Below, one piece after another: positions 35,367 to 42,755 of a DNA stretch of 64,000 nt (its first letter is position 1; every line of letters starts with the position of its first letter). The DNA is from Mucilaginibacter ginkgonis (GTDB taxonomy: Bacteria; Bacteroidota; Bacteroidia; Sphingobacteriales; Sphingobacteriaceae). The notes below the pieces were generated by a model. It made no database searches. It saw only the letters and a program-made list of their open reading frames with translations, and had not been told where the DNA came from. Where the stretch lies: assembly GCF_009754905.2 (NCBI RefSeq), contig NZ_CP066775.1, positions 1,302,001 to 1,366,000 on the forward strand, read 5' to 3'. Made by a program: the position numbers and the translations under genes.

Positions 35367-36260
35367 TCACAAAGTCAGTTCTTCGTATGCCGCGGTAAGG
35401 CTTCTGCCTATGCCGTCACCCTGCCAGTCAGTTACTCCGGGGATAGATTTAGCGGCCAGTATATCATCTTTTGTTTTGCCGGCCTTTATACCGCTTTGTA
35501 CAAAATCAACCAGGCGTTCCATATAATTTTGCATCGCTTTAAGATCGTCGCGTGTGCCAACAACTTTTTCGGGGTCGAAGGCGTGGCCAAAAACAAACAT
35601 CGTATCCTTATCGAATTCTTTCTGCGCCTTTTCTAAAACCACAGACCAATTTGTAACTGATGCGCCCGCCTTGTTATCTACAAAGGGGTAGCGGCGGTTA
35701 AACACCAGGTCGCCGGTGTGTACAATGTTGGCGTTCTCAAAATGGATCATGGCGTCGCCATTAGTATGGCCCGGTCCCCAATAATGAGTCTTGATGTGCT
35801 CATCGCCCAGTTTTGTTTTCCAATGGTTAGTGTAAGTAACATCGGGGTACAATTGTTTATCCTCGTTCTTGGCGGCTACAGCGGCAGCCTTTTGGTTCGT
35901 TAGCGAATTTTCATGTGCCACTACGTGCTTCACCAATCCTTTGAAGGCAATATTGCCGGATGTATGGTCGCCATGGTGGTGCGTGTTCATTAAGTAGGTA
36001 AATGGCTTGTCCGACTGTTTTTTCAACTCCGCGATTAGGTGTTGTGCCTGCGCGGGAAACTCTGCATCCACAACCAAAATACCGTCCTTATTAGATAACC
36101 AGGCGATGGTACCGCCTTGTTCTGCAAACATGCCTACGCTGCCACGTAATAACTTAAACTGGTAAGCAGGATCTGCCATTGCTGCAAAACTGCGTTTAGG
36201 GGCTACGCCAATAGCGGCCAGCGCCACCGCGGTAGATGTTAAAAATTTACGACGTTCCAT
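35367..36260 (-). CDS. Exported metallo-beta-lactamase fold hydrolase
   Basis: A 297-residue protein with a Tat-like N-terminus (MERRKFLTSTAVALAAIG, twin Arg followed by a hydrophobic stretch ending in SFAA). The zinc motif is NTHHHGDHTSGN, followed by the third His ligand in HTNGDAMIHF and the bridging Asp in VHTGDLVFNRRYPF. This is the MBL fold with a normal pair of zinc sites; relatives include SoxH/quinoprotein-type hydrolases rather than clinical lactamases. It should act in the periplasm. Divergent from the creatininase-family gene. Confidence 0.88.
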   Translation of the reverse strand: MERRKFLTSTAVALAAIGVAPKRSFAAMADPAYQFKLLRGSVGMFAEQGGTIAWLSNKDGILVVDAEFPAQAQHLIAELKKQSDKPFTYLMNTHHHGDHTSGNIAFKGLVKHVVAHENSLTNQKAAAVAAKNEDKQLYPDVTYTNHWKTKLGDEHIKTHYWGPGHTNGDAMIHFENANIVHTGDLVFNRRYPFVDNKAGASVTNWSVVLEKAQKEFDKDTMFVFGHAFDPEKVVGTRDDLKAMQNYMERLVDFVQSGIKAGKTKDDILAAKSIPGVTDWQGDGIGRSLTAAYEELTL

Positions 36261-36317
36261 AGTACTGGCTAAGATACAACGGACAGCAGCAAAAAATCAA
36301 CAGCACGTGTAAGCATC

Positions 36318-36337
36318 ATGTAATTAATCCATTACAT
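36318..36337. promoter_or_regulatory. Inverted repeat in the divergent spacer before the creatininase-family gene
   Basis: ATGTAAT-TAATCC-ATTACAT, two 7-bp arms 6 bases apart, lies 39 bases before the ATG at 36376. Position and size suit an operator for one of the two divergent genes. No regulator gene is nearby. Confidence 0.35.
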
Positions 36338-36375
36338 TGATTAGCTTTACCGCATAACCTAAGTAAAATTCCATC

Positions 36376-37245
36376 ATGAAAAATCTATTGCTATTTATCG
36401 CATTGCTTTTTTGCGCCCCTGTTTTTGCACAGCAACTGCCCACCCGCTGGGACGAATTAAGCGCTGTTGACTGGCCCGCCGCGCTGGCTAAATCAAACAA
36501 AACCTGCGTTTTACCAATCGGTATTTTAGAAAAGCATGGCCCGCATGCGCCCTTGGGTAACGATTTGATTCATGTGCGCGAAATTGCAGCAAGGGTAGTG
36601 AAAAATGAATACGCGGTAGTTTTTCCCGATTATTTTTACGGCCAGATCAACGAAGCACGCCAGCAACCCGGGACGTTTGCCTTACCTGCCGACCTGATCT
36701 TTAAAATGCTGGAAGCAACCTGCGATGAAATTGGCCGAAACGGTTTTACCAAGATAGTGATCATTAACGGGCATGGCGGTAACCCCGAGTTTCTGCATTT
36801 CTTTATGCAGAACCTGCTCAACAAGCGCCATAATTATGCAGTGTATTTGTACGAGCCATCAAACGACCCGGAATACAATAAGCAGATGGCCGCGTTACAC
36901 AAAAGCGATCCGTCTTATGACATGCACGCGGGTGAGCGCGAAACATCTACAATTATGGCCTTACGCCCCGACCTGATCCATGTTGAGCGGGCGGGAGAGC
37001 AGTCGGGCGAAGACCAAAAACGACTAAAACTTACCAACCTGTATACACCCATCTGGTGGTACGCAGGTTTCCCTAATCATTACGCTGGCGTTGGTGGCAA
37101 AGCAAGCCTGGAGTTGGGCAGAGTGATCGTAGACCATGAGATAGCCTCATTCACAAAAGCTTTAAAAGATGTTAAAGCCGACACGCAGACGTTGAAACTT
37201 CAAAATGAATTTTATGATAAGGTGGATAACCTTGGCAAAAACTGA
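36376..37245 (+). CDS. Secreted creatininase family protein
   Basis: A 289-residue metal-dependent amidohydrolase of the creatininase/FAPy-deformylase (ArfB/MftE-like) family. A signal peptide is clear (LLLFIALLFCAPVFA, cleaved before QQ). Metal-ligand motifs are LPIGILEKHGPHAPLGND, the segment IINGHGGNPEFLHFF, and HAGERETSTIMALRPDLI with the later Glu. Family members hydrolyse cyclic or linear amides, but exported versions have no established substrate. Single gene. Confidence 0.88.
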   Translation: MKNLLLFIALLFCAPVFAQQLPTRWDELSAVDWPAALAKSNKTCVLPIGILEKHGPHAPLGNDLIHVREIAARVVKNEYAVVFPDYFYGQINEARQQPGTFALPADLIFKMLEATCDEIGRNGFTKIVIINGHGGNPEFLHFFMQNLLNKRHNYAVYLYEPSNDPEYNKQMAALHKSDPSYDMHAGERETSTIMALRPDLIHVERAGEQSGEDQKRLKLTNLYTPIWWYAGFPNHYAGVGGKASLELGRVIVDHEIASFTKALKDVKADTQTLKLQNEFYDKVDNLGKN

Positions 37246-37290
37246 TAGCTTCTTTTAATGCGTTAGCGATAGAAGCGTATAGCCCGGAAT

Positions 37291-37315
37291 CTCGTCTCGA
37301 TAAAATCGGGACGAG
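37291..37315. repeat. Palindromic hairpin containing a TCCCGAT-type unit
   Basis: CTCGTCTCGA-TAAAA-TCGGGACGAG, a 10-bp stem with one G-T pair, in the 158-base gap after the creatininase-family gene. On the minus strand the core reads TCCCGATTTTATCGAGA, a relative of the 18-bp palindromes at 62067 and 62286. The rest of the gap (to 37403) shows no gene. Confidence 0.6.
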
Positions 37316-37403
37316 ATGAGGACTTGGAGCGGATAGCGCGGCACCAACGAACGTTGGGGCAACGCCCAAACATTTTTTAAACGATCTCAATACTAACTGC
37401 CAA

Positions 37404-39152
37404 ATGAATATCAAAAGAGCGCTTATAATTTTAACCATTATACCATCCCTGATCGCTTGTAAAAACAAAGAAGTTCAGCAAGAATCAAATTCATCTGCTG
37501 AAAAACAATGGTGGAAAGAAGCTATAGTTTACCAGATATATCCTCGCAGTTTTAAGGATAGCAACGGCGATGGTGTGGGCGATCTTCGGGGCATTATTTC
37601 GAAACTCGATTATATTCAGAGCCTTGGTATTACAGCAGTGTGGTTAAATCCTATCTACAGTTCGCCAAATGATGACAATGGTTATGACGTGAGCGACTAC
37701 CGTAACATCATGAAGGATTTTGGCACCATGAAAGACTTTGATGAGTTGCTTAAAGGATTGCACGACCGTAAGATAAAACTGGTGATGGACTTGGTGGTTA
37801 ACCACAGCAGCGATGAGCACGAGTGGTTTAAACAAGGCCGCAGTTCGCGGACCAGCCCATATCGCGATTATTACCATTGGTGGAATGCCGAGCGCGGCAA
37901 ACCGCCGTACCGCTACAGTTTGTTTGACTTGAACCACGATGCCTGGCGGTATGACGCGACAACGAATGCCTATTACCTGCATTATTTTTCGCGCAAACAG
38001 CCCGACCTGAACTGGGAAAATCCAAAACTGCGGCAGGAGGTGTACAACATGATGAAATTCTGGGCCGACAAAGGGATAGACGGTTTCCGCTTAGACGCTT
38101 TCCAATTCGCGGCGAAGGACACTACCTTTAAACCTTTGCCTAAAGGCTATGAAAAGAATTTTACGCAGTATTATGCTGTGCAACCTGGCTTGCACAAATA
38201 CCTGCGCGAGATGAATGATCAGGTGTTTAGCAAATACAACGTTATGAGCGTGGCAGAAGGTGCCGGCCGCAACCTGCAGGATGCCCATGATATGGTAGAT
38301 GCAGACCGCCATGAGTTGAATATGGCTTACGCGTTTGACGCTGTAGATCTGGCAAAACCAAACGGCTACAGCCTGGTGAAACTGAAACAGGTATTTACGC
38401 ATTGGGATAGCGCCTTTGCCGACAAAGGCTGGTTGTCTATCTTCCTAGCGAACCATGACCAGGCAAGATTGGTCACCCGTTTTGGAAATGATAGCCCTCA
38501 GTTTCGTGAGCCATCAGCTAAAATGCTGGCAACATTTATTATGACCATGCGCGGCACGCCATATTGGTATAACGGCGATGAGTTGGGCATGACTAACATT
38601 CGCTTCACGGATGTGAAAGACTACCGCGATGTGCAAACCTTAAATGAATACCAGAACCAGAAAAATAAAGGTGCCGATATGAACGCCTTTATGAAACAGA
38701 TAGCCTTTAGCAGCCGCGATAATGGCCGCACGCCGTTTCAGTGGGACGCTTCCGCGAATGCAGGTTTCACAACTGGTACGCCGTGGATTAAGATAAATCC
38801 GAATTACACGAGCATCAATGCCGCTGTAGAAGAAAAAGATGCAAATAGTCCGTTGAGCTACTTTAAAAAGATAGTGCAGTTGCGCAAGGATAATCTTACG
38901 CTGGTCTACGGCAAATACACGCTGCTGGATAAAGGCAACGATAAAGTTTACGCTTACCTGCGCGAAGGCGAAGGGAAGAAAATGCTGATTGTGCTGAACT
39001 TTTCTAAAGATTCAGCAGAAACAAATCTTGAGTTGAACATAGCAAACGCGAAAGTATTAATGGATAATTATGCTGCCGGCTCGTCCGTCGCGGATGCTAA
39101 TGGCCATATCAAGCTGAAACCTTATGAGGCGGTGGTTTGCGAATTAAAATAG
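37404..39152 (+). CDS. GH13 alpha-glucosidase (oligo-1,6-glucosidase-like), lipoprotein
   Basis: A 582-residue glycoside hydrolase. The N-terminus is a lipoprotein signal (RALIILTIIPSLIACKNK, Cys19). The barrel contains DLVVNHSSDEHEWF (region I) and GIDGFRLDAFQF with the nucleophile at D231. The acid/base is E285 in VMSVAEGAG, and the transition-state Asp D352 is in FLANHDQARL. The start AIVYQIYPRSFKDSNGDGVGD is typical of the GH13_31/17/40 oligosaccharide enzymes that split isomaltose, sucrose or maltose-type ends. The C-terminal beta domain ends in LKPYEAVVCELK. A 15-codon relic of a second such gene lies 270 bases downstream. Confidence 0.93.
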   Translation: MNIKRALIILTIIPSLIACKNKEVQQESNSSAEKQWWKEAIVYQIYPRSFKDSNGDGVGDLRGIISKLDYIQSLGITAVWLNPIYSSPNDDNGYDVSDYRNIMKDFGTMKDFDELLKGLHDRKIKLVMDLVVNHSSDEHEWFKQGRSSRTSPYRDYYHWWNAERGKPPYRYSLFDLNHDAWRYDATTNAYYLHYFSRKQPDLNWENPKLRQEVYNMMKFWADKGIDGFRLDAFQFAAKDTTFKPLPKGYEKNFTQYYAVQPGLHKYLREMNDQVFSKYNVMSVAEGAGRNLQDAHDMVDADRHELNMAYAFDAVDLAKPNGYSLVKLKQVFTHWDSAFADKGWLSIFLANHDQARLVTRFGNDSPQFREPSAKMLATFIMTMRGTPYWYNGDELGMTNIRFTDVKDYRDVQTLNEYQNQKNKGADMNAFMKQIAFSSRDNGRTPFQWDASANAGFTTGTPWIKINPNYTSINAAVEEKDANSPLSYFKKIVQLRKDNLTLVYGKYTLLDKGNDKVYAYLREGEGKKMLIVLNFSKDSAETNLELNIANAKVLMDNYAAGSSVADANGHIKLKPYEAVVCELK

Positions 39153-39170
39153 AAGAATAATTAAACCGCA

Positions 39171-39277
39171 TGTCATTGCGAGGAGCGAAGCAACGCGGCA
39201 ATGTTCGCATACTCGATGGAATGTCGTTTAAGATTGCTTGCGCGACAAAATCGGGAGCGTCCTGCCTCGCAATAACA
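39171..39277. repeat. Dispersed palindromic repeat, GTCATTGCGAGG family, copy 3 (interrupted)
   Basis: TGTCATTGCGAGGAGCGAAG opens this copy as in copy 2, and CCTCGCAATAACA closes it. Between them GATTGCTT is followed by an extra stretch CGCGACAAAATCGGGAGCG not seen in copies 1 and 2. That stretch resembles the TCCCGAT palindrome of the window, so this copy looks interrupted by it. Confidence 0.8.
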
Positions 39278-39296
39278 TAATTTGTAAATTACGCCC

Positions 39297-39399
39297 TTGT
39301 CGGTGTTGTTACCGACAAGTTAAGAGGGTATAAAGCTGTTGGTGACAACACCAACAGCGGCAAAAAAATGATTATTATAGCCCTCCCTCCGGGGGAGGG
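39297..39399. repeat. Cluster of three strong hairpins in the 39.15-39.59 kb gap
   Basis: Three stem-loops in a row: TTGTCGGT / ACCGACAA (39297-39318); GCTGTTGGTG-ACAA-CACCAACAGC (39335-39358, a perfect 10-bp stem); and CCCTCCC / GGGAGGG (39381-39399). The 435-base gap between the GH13 gene and the LOG gene consists of these, two dispersed repeats and a gene relic; no intact gene is present. Confidence 0.8.
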
Positions 39400-39422
39400 T
39401 TGGAAGGGGCTTCTACGCCTGA

Positions 39423-39470
39423 CATATTAAACTAAGGCCTTACAAAGCGGTAGTTTGTGAATTGAAGTAA
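39423..39470 (+). pseudogene. Relic: last 15 codons of a second GH13 gene
   Basis: The frame at 39423-39470 reads HIKLRPYKAVVCELK then TAA, against HIKLKPYEAVVCELK at the end of the intact alpha-glucosidase gene: 13 of 15 residues are identical. At the DNA level many third positions differ, so this is not a fresh copy but the end of a diverged paralogue. The frame is blocked by TGA immediately upstream (39420-39422), where a hairpin repeat begins. The rest of the gene is gone. It was too short for ordinary gene finding. Confidence 0.8.
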
Positions 39471-39478
39471 TTAAAAAA

Positions 39479-39568
39479 TTGTCATTCTGAACACAGTGAA
39501 GAATCTTATGCGTTAATGCATCCTGCGCATAAGATTCTTCTCCGTTTACCGACGACTCAGGATGACAA
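39479..39568. repeat. Dispersed palindromic repeat, GTCATTC family, copy 2
   Basis: A 90-bp element with outer TTGTCATTCT and GGATGACAA ends and a perfect 15-bp inner stem GAAGAATCTTATGCG / CGCATAAGATTCTTC (39498-39512 and 39526-39540). It ends 20 bases before the LOG family ATG. Confidence 0.85.
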
Positions 39569-39587
39569 GAACATTTGAAATATCCAT

Positions 39588-40172
39588 ATGAAATCTATCT
39601 GTGTATTCTGTGGCGCTAATTACAACGGTGACCTTTTATTAGGCAAGGCTGTTGAATCGCTCGCCGACATAATGGCAAATAAAGAAATAAGCCTTGTTTT
39701 CGGCGGTGGCAGGGTAGGTGTAATGGGTTTGCTGGCAGATGCCATCATCAAACGCGGCGGAAAAACTATCGGGGTTATTCCGCAATTCTTAATGGATAAA
39801 GAAGTTGGCCACACCGGACTAACCGAATTGCATATAGTTGACAATATGCACCAGCGCAAGCAATTAATGAATGACCTTTGCGACGGAATCATAATGCTGC
39901 CCGGCGGCTTCGGTACGCTCGAAGAATTTTTTGAAGTGCTTACCTGGCTGCAATTAGGTTTACATAAAAATCCGGTAGGCGTTTTAAACGTTAATGGTTT
40001 TTACGATCATCTGCTGATGCAAATGGATGTGATGGTAGAGCAACGCTTCCTGAAACCTATAAACAGGCAATTGGTGATCACATCAACAGATGCAATTGAA
40101 CTGGTGGACATGATGGAGAACTTTAAAACCGAACCTGACGAGGTGTGGTTTAAGGACAGGAATTTAACCTGA
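39588..40172 (+). CDS. LOG family protein (TIGR00730; nucleoside 5'-monophosphate phosphoribohydrolase type)
   Basis: A 194-residue Rossmann-fold protein. It opens with SICVFCGANYNGDL, and GGGRVGVMGLLADA follows. The diagnostic PGGFGTLEEFFE motif contains the catalytic Glu, and MHQRKQLMNDLCDG precedes it. Proteins of this family were once called lysine decarboxylases; tested members cut cytokinin or purine nucleotides into base and ribose phosphate. No operon partner. Confidence 0.9.
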   Translation: MKSICVFCGANYNGDLLLGKAVESLADIMANKEISLVFGGGRVGVMGLLADAIIKRGGKTIGVIPQFLMDKEVGHTGLTELHIVDNMHQRKQLMNDLCDGIIMLPGGFGTLEEFFEVLTWLQLGLHKNPVGVLNVNGFYDHLLMQMDVMVEQRFLKPINRQLVITSTDAIELVDMMENFKTEPDEVWFKDRNLT

Positions 40173-40381
40173 TTATACTTTAACGAGATTAAGTTTCCTA
40201 AACAACGCGAATTGGTTTAAGCGTTCAATTACTTTGAAACGTTTGCAGAGGTAAAGAGCGGTCATGATCAACATCTTTCGTCGTCGTTTAAATTTTTATA
40301 AATGTAAAGAAAGAAATTTAACTCTGTAACATTTTTGTAACAAAAATTTATTAACATCAAACCTCTTAATAGTATTCAGAG

Positions 40382-40909
40382 ATGAGAATTGCATTGATAT
40401 TAACTTTTCTTTTGCTAAATACTGTTTCATCCTACAGTCAACACATTGTCACAACTTATAATGCATCGAGGTATTCAAAGGTTATTATAGGTGATAATTT
40501 TAAAGGTGCAGTTTTTGATAAAGCCTTTTCGTCAAAGTATTTGTCTCAACAGTTGAAGCGAAATGCTAAAAAAAGATTCACACCAAGTGATTTAGAAATT
40601 TTACACACGGAACACATACTACAACACTTCCTCAATGACGAAAAAAATAAATCGTTGAACCTTCAAGCAATATACAAATTTTTGAATATTACAAGAAGGC
40701 AATATTTTGGATATATCAACAACAAAGGACAAAAGGTTATATTTATTAATTGTTTCCGTTACGATAAACGAGAGGACATAGGACCATCTAAAGATGAGTG
40801 GTTTCAAGATTATAGATTTACGTTCGATGGTGGATGTGGGATATGGAGAATGGCTATAAATTTGCATGACAATGCTGTTTCTGGACCTGAATGTAACAAC
40901 CGGTTTTAG
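40382..40909 (+). CDS. Hypothetical secreted protein
   Basis: A 175-residue protein with a signal peptide (RIALILTFLLLNTVSSYS, cleavage before QH). I recognise no family. The sequence is Lys/Phe/Tyr-rich (LKRNAKKRFTPSDLEILHTE, FLNITRRQYFGYINNKGQ) and contains two Cys late in the chain. Codon use is markedly more A+T-rich than its neighbours, suggesting recent acquisition. The 209-base upstream spacer has a TGTAACA direct repeat at about 40325-40341. It stands alone. Confidence 0.65.
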   Translation: MRIALILTFLLLNTVSSYSQHIVTTYNASRYSKVIIGDNFKGAVFDKAFSSKYLSQQLKRNAKKRFTPSDLEILHTEHILQHFLNDEKNKSLNLQAIYKFLNITRRQYFGYINNKGQKVIFINCFRYDKREDIGPSKDEWFQDYRFTFDGGCGIWRMAINLHDNAVSGPECNNRF

Positions 40910-41009
40910 CCCTAAATCAGTAGCCTCTCAAGAAGTTGCTAGACGTTATAAAACCTTTAGCGCTAATGAATTTAGACATGGTTTGAAAACCTACTGACAA
41001 CCCTTTACC

Positions 41010-41174
41010 ATTGTCACACGTGTGACAATATGAAACACCTTTTCAGTTAAAAATGGTGATGGTGTTACACTGACAGGATCGTGCATGCTTGATAAACAAC
41101 AAGTTGCAACGCTGACAAAACGCTGTCAGATACTAATAAGTCAGTTTTACGGGAGAAAGTGTCACATGTTACAC
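41010..41174. promoter_or_regulatory. Palindrome cluster upstream of trxB (candidate stress operator region)
   Basis: In the 395-base gap before trxB: a perfect 20-bp palindrome ATTGTCACAC/GTGTGACAAT (41010-41029); GTGTTACAC (41062-41070) followed by TGACAG; CTGACA-aaacgc-TGTCAG (41112-41129); and GTGTCACATGTTACAC with one mismatch (41159-41174). Such a dense set of TGTCA/TGACA units suggests a multi-site operator. The rest of the gap (40910-41009) shows nothing. Confidence 0.5.
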
Positions 41175-41254
41175 CCGCGAAATTATATCATCGTTTTTTG
41201 GGTAAGTAAGGATTATCAAAGTCCCGATCATGGCAAATTACTGACGGTTATGCA

Positions 41255-41285
41255 TTGGTAAAGGCTGCGCAAAACCTTAGCTTTG
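41255..41285 (+). promoter_or_regulatory. Promoter of trxB
   Basis: TTG at 41255-41257 and TAGCTTTG at 41278-41285, separated by 20 bases, fit the Bacteroidetes -33/-7 elements. The -7 box ends 19 bases before the ATG, giving a very short leader. The palindrome cluster ends 80 bases upstream. Confidence 0.6.
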
Positions 41286-41304
41286 CTCAATTATTACAAA
41301 TCCC

Positions 41305-42261
41305 ATGTCGCAAGAAACAGAACACGTAAAATGTTTGATCATAGGTTCCGGTCCTGCCGGCTATACTGCCGCTATCTACGCCGCAAGGGCAGATCTTAAG
41401 CCCGTTTTATATACAGGTATGTTGGCAGGCGGCCAGTTAACGCAAACTACCGACGTGGAAAATTTCCCGGGATATCCGGATGGTGTAATGGGCCCCGAGA
41501 TGATGGACGACCTCCGCAAACAAGCTGAGCGTTTTGGTACCGACATCCGCTTCGGTTATATCAGCTCTGTCGATTTTAGCAGCCTGCCGCATAAAGTTGT
41601 AGTAGATGAAGCGGTTACCATTACTGCTGATACCGTGATCATATCTACAGGCGCATCGGCAAAATGGTTAGGGTTGGAGTCTGAACAAAAGTTCAATGGC
41701 TTTGGCGTTTCTGCGTGTGCCGTATGCGATGGTTTCTTCTTCAAAGGCCAGGATGTGGCTTTGGTAGGCGCGGGTGATACCGCGGCAGAAGAAGCTACTT
41801 ACTTAGCTAAGCTTTGTAATAAGGTTACCATGCTTGTACGCCGCGACGAGTTCCGTGCATCAAAAGCGATGGTAAACCGTGTAAAGAATACGCCTAACAT
41901 CGAGGTGCTATACAACACAGAAACCAAAGAGATAGTGGGTGATGACAAGGGTGTAAATGGTATACATATCTACAATAATAAAACCAACCAGGAGTCTACT
42001 ATTCCTGTTACAGGGTTCTTTGTAGCTATAGGCCACCACCCTAATACTGACATTTTTAAAGGTATTATTGACATGGACGAAACCGGCTATATCAAAACCA
42101 AGCCCGGTACCACGCAAACCAATATTGAAGGTGTATTCTGCTGCGGCGACGCGCAGGATCATGTTTACCGCCAAGCCGTTACTGCTGCAGGCACAGGTTG
42201 TATGGCTGCTTTAGATGCCGAACGTTATCTTGCTGCCAAAGAAGATGTTGTGGAGGCTTAA
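41305..42261 (+). CDS. trxB: Thioredoxin-disulfide reductase
   Basis: A 318-residue FAD/NADPH enzyme that reduces thioredoxin. The FAD motif is IGSGPAGYTAAIYAARA (from about residue 14). The redox pair is C138 and C141 in SACAVCDG, and the NADPH motif is VALVGAGDTAAEEATYL. The FAD tail motif is GVFCCGDAQDHVYRQAVTAAGTGC. All positions are canonical for low-molecular-weight TrxB. It is preceded by a promoter and a palindrome cluster; the 3' end overlaps the convergent VOC gene. Confidence 0.97.
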   Translation: MSQETEHVKCLIIGSGPAGYTAAIYAARADLKPVLYTGMLAGGQLTQTTDVENFPGYPDGVMGPEMMDDLRKQAERFGTDIRFGYISSVDFSSLPHKVVVDEAVTITADTVIISTGASAKWLGLESEQKFNGFGVSACAVCDGFFFKGQDVALVGAGDTAAEEATYLAKLCNKVTMLVRRDEFRASKAMVNRVKNTPNIEVLYNTETKEIVGDDKGVNGIHIYNNKTNQESTIPVTGFFVAIGHHPNTDIFKGIIDMDETGYIKTKPGTTQTNIEGVFCCGDAQDHVYRQAVTAAGTGCMAALDAERYLAAKEDVVEA

Positions 42262-42646
42262 CCGATTTATATTTTTGTTGCAACTGCCACCTGTGGCCAT
42301 GCGGATCTGTGAACTGGCTTTGCCTATAACCGTAGTCGTAACTCTGCACAGGTGACACGAGTCTGCCGCCCGCTTTTATAGCCCTTTCCGTGTAGGCATC
42401 CACGTCATCAACAAATAAGCCAATGATCGTAGTTATCGCCCCTGCGCTAACCGGGTCAGCGGTGCCTTTGCCTGCTTCATGAAAGTGGAACATAGCCCCA
42501 TTAATGCTGAATTCGCCAACATGGATAGTGCCATCATCATTTAAGATCAATCGCAATTCTTCGGCACCAAGGGCGCGTTTGTAGAAATCGAGATCGGTTA
42601 CTCCGCTTTTGATGACCAGCATTGGAGAGAAATGTGTTTTAGTCAT
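42179..42646 (-). CDS. VOC/glyoxalase family protein (PhnB-like) with a run-on C-terminus
   Basis: A 155-residue protein of the vicinal-oxygen-chelate fold. VIKSGVTDLDFYKRALGAEE is the first beta-alpha unit, and FVDDVDAYTERAIKAGGRLVSPVQ with FTDPHGHRWQLQ the typical end. Family members normally stop right after the HRWxLxxK segment. Here the frame runs on for some 28 residues (SVKPPQHLLW...), of which nearly all are antisense to the 3' end of trxB (83-base overlap). The extension is probably a lost stop codon. The enzymatic role is unknown. Confidence 0.8.
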   Translation of the reverse strand: MTKTHFSPMLVIKSGVTDLDFYKRALGAEELRLILNDDGTIHVGEFSINGAMFHFHEAGKGTADPVSAGAITTIIGLFVDDVDAYTERAIKAGGRLVSPVQSYDYGYRQSQFTDPHGHRWQLQQKYKSVKPPQHLLWQQDNVRHLKQPYNLCLQQ

Positions 42647-42755
42647 AGCATTCGCGTTTTAGACATACATCGTAATTTACGTATTTACAGGTGCCGGGCT
42701 ATCGATTTTCTAAAAAATCTTTTAAATTCACGGCTCCACTAATTGACCATTATTG

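Noticed and set aside
35367-36260. Beta-lactam resistance gene
   Set aside because: It has the metallo-beta-lactamase fold, but that fold covers many hydrolases and nothing specific to lactamases is visible.
39153-39587. CRISPR array in the repeat-rich gap
   Set aside because: The repeats are palindromic and of different kinds; there is no regular repeat-spacer pattern and no cas gene in the window.
42753-42755. TTG as start of the GH20 gene
   Set aside because: An ATG follows immediately at 42756 and gives a normal signal peptide.
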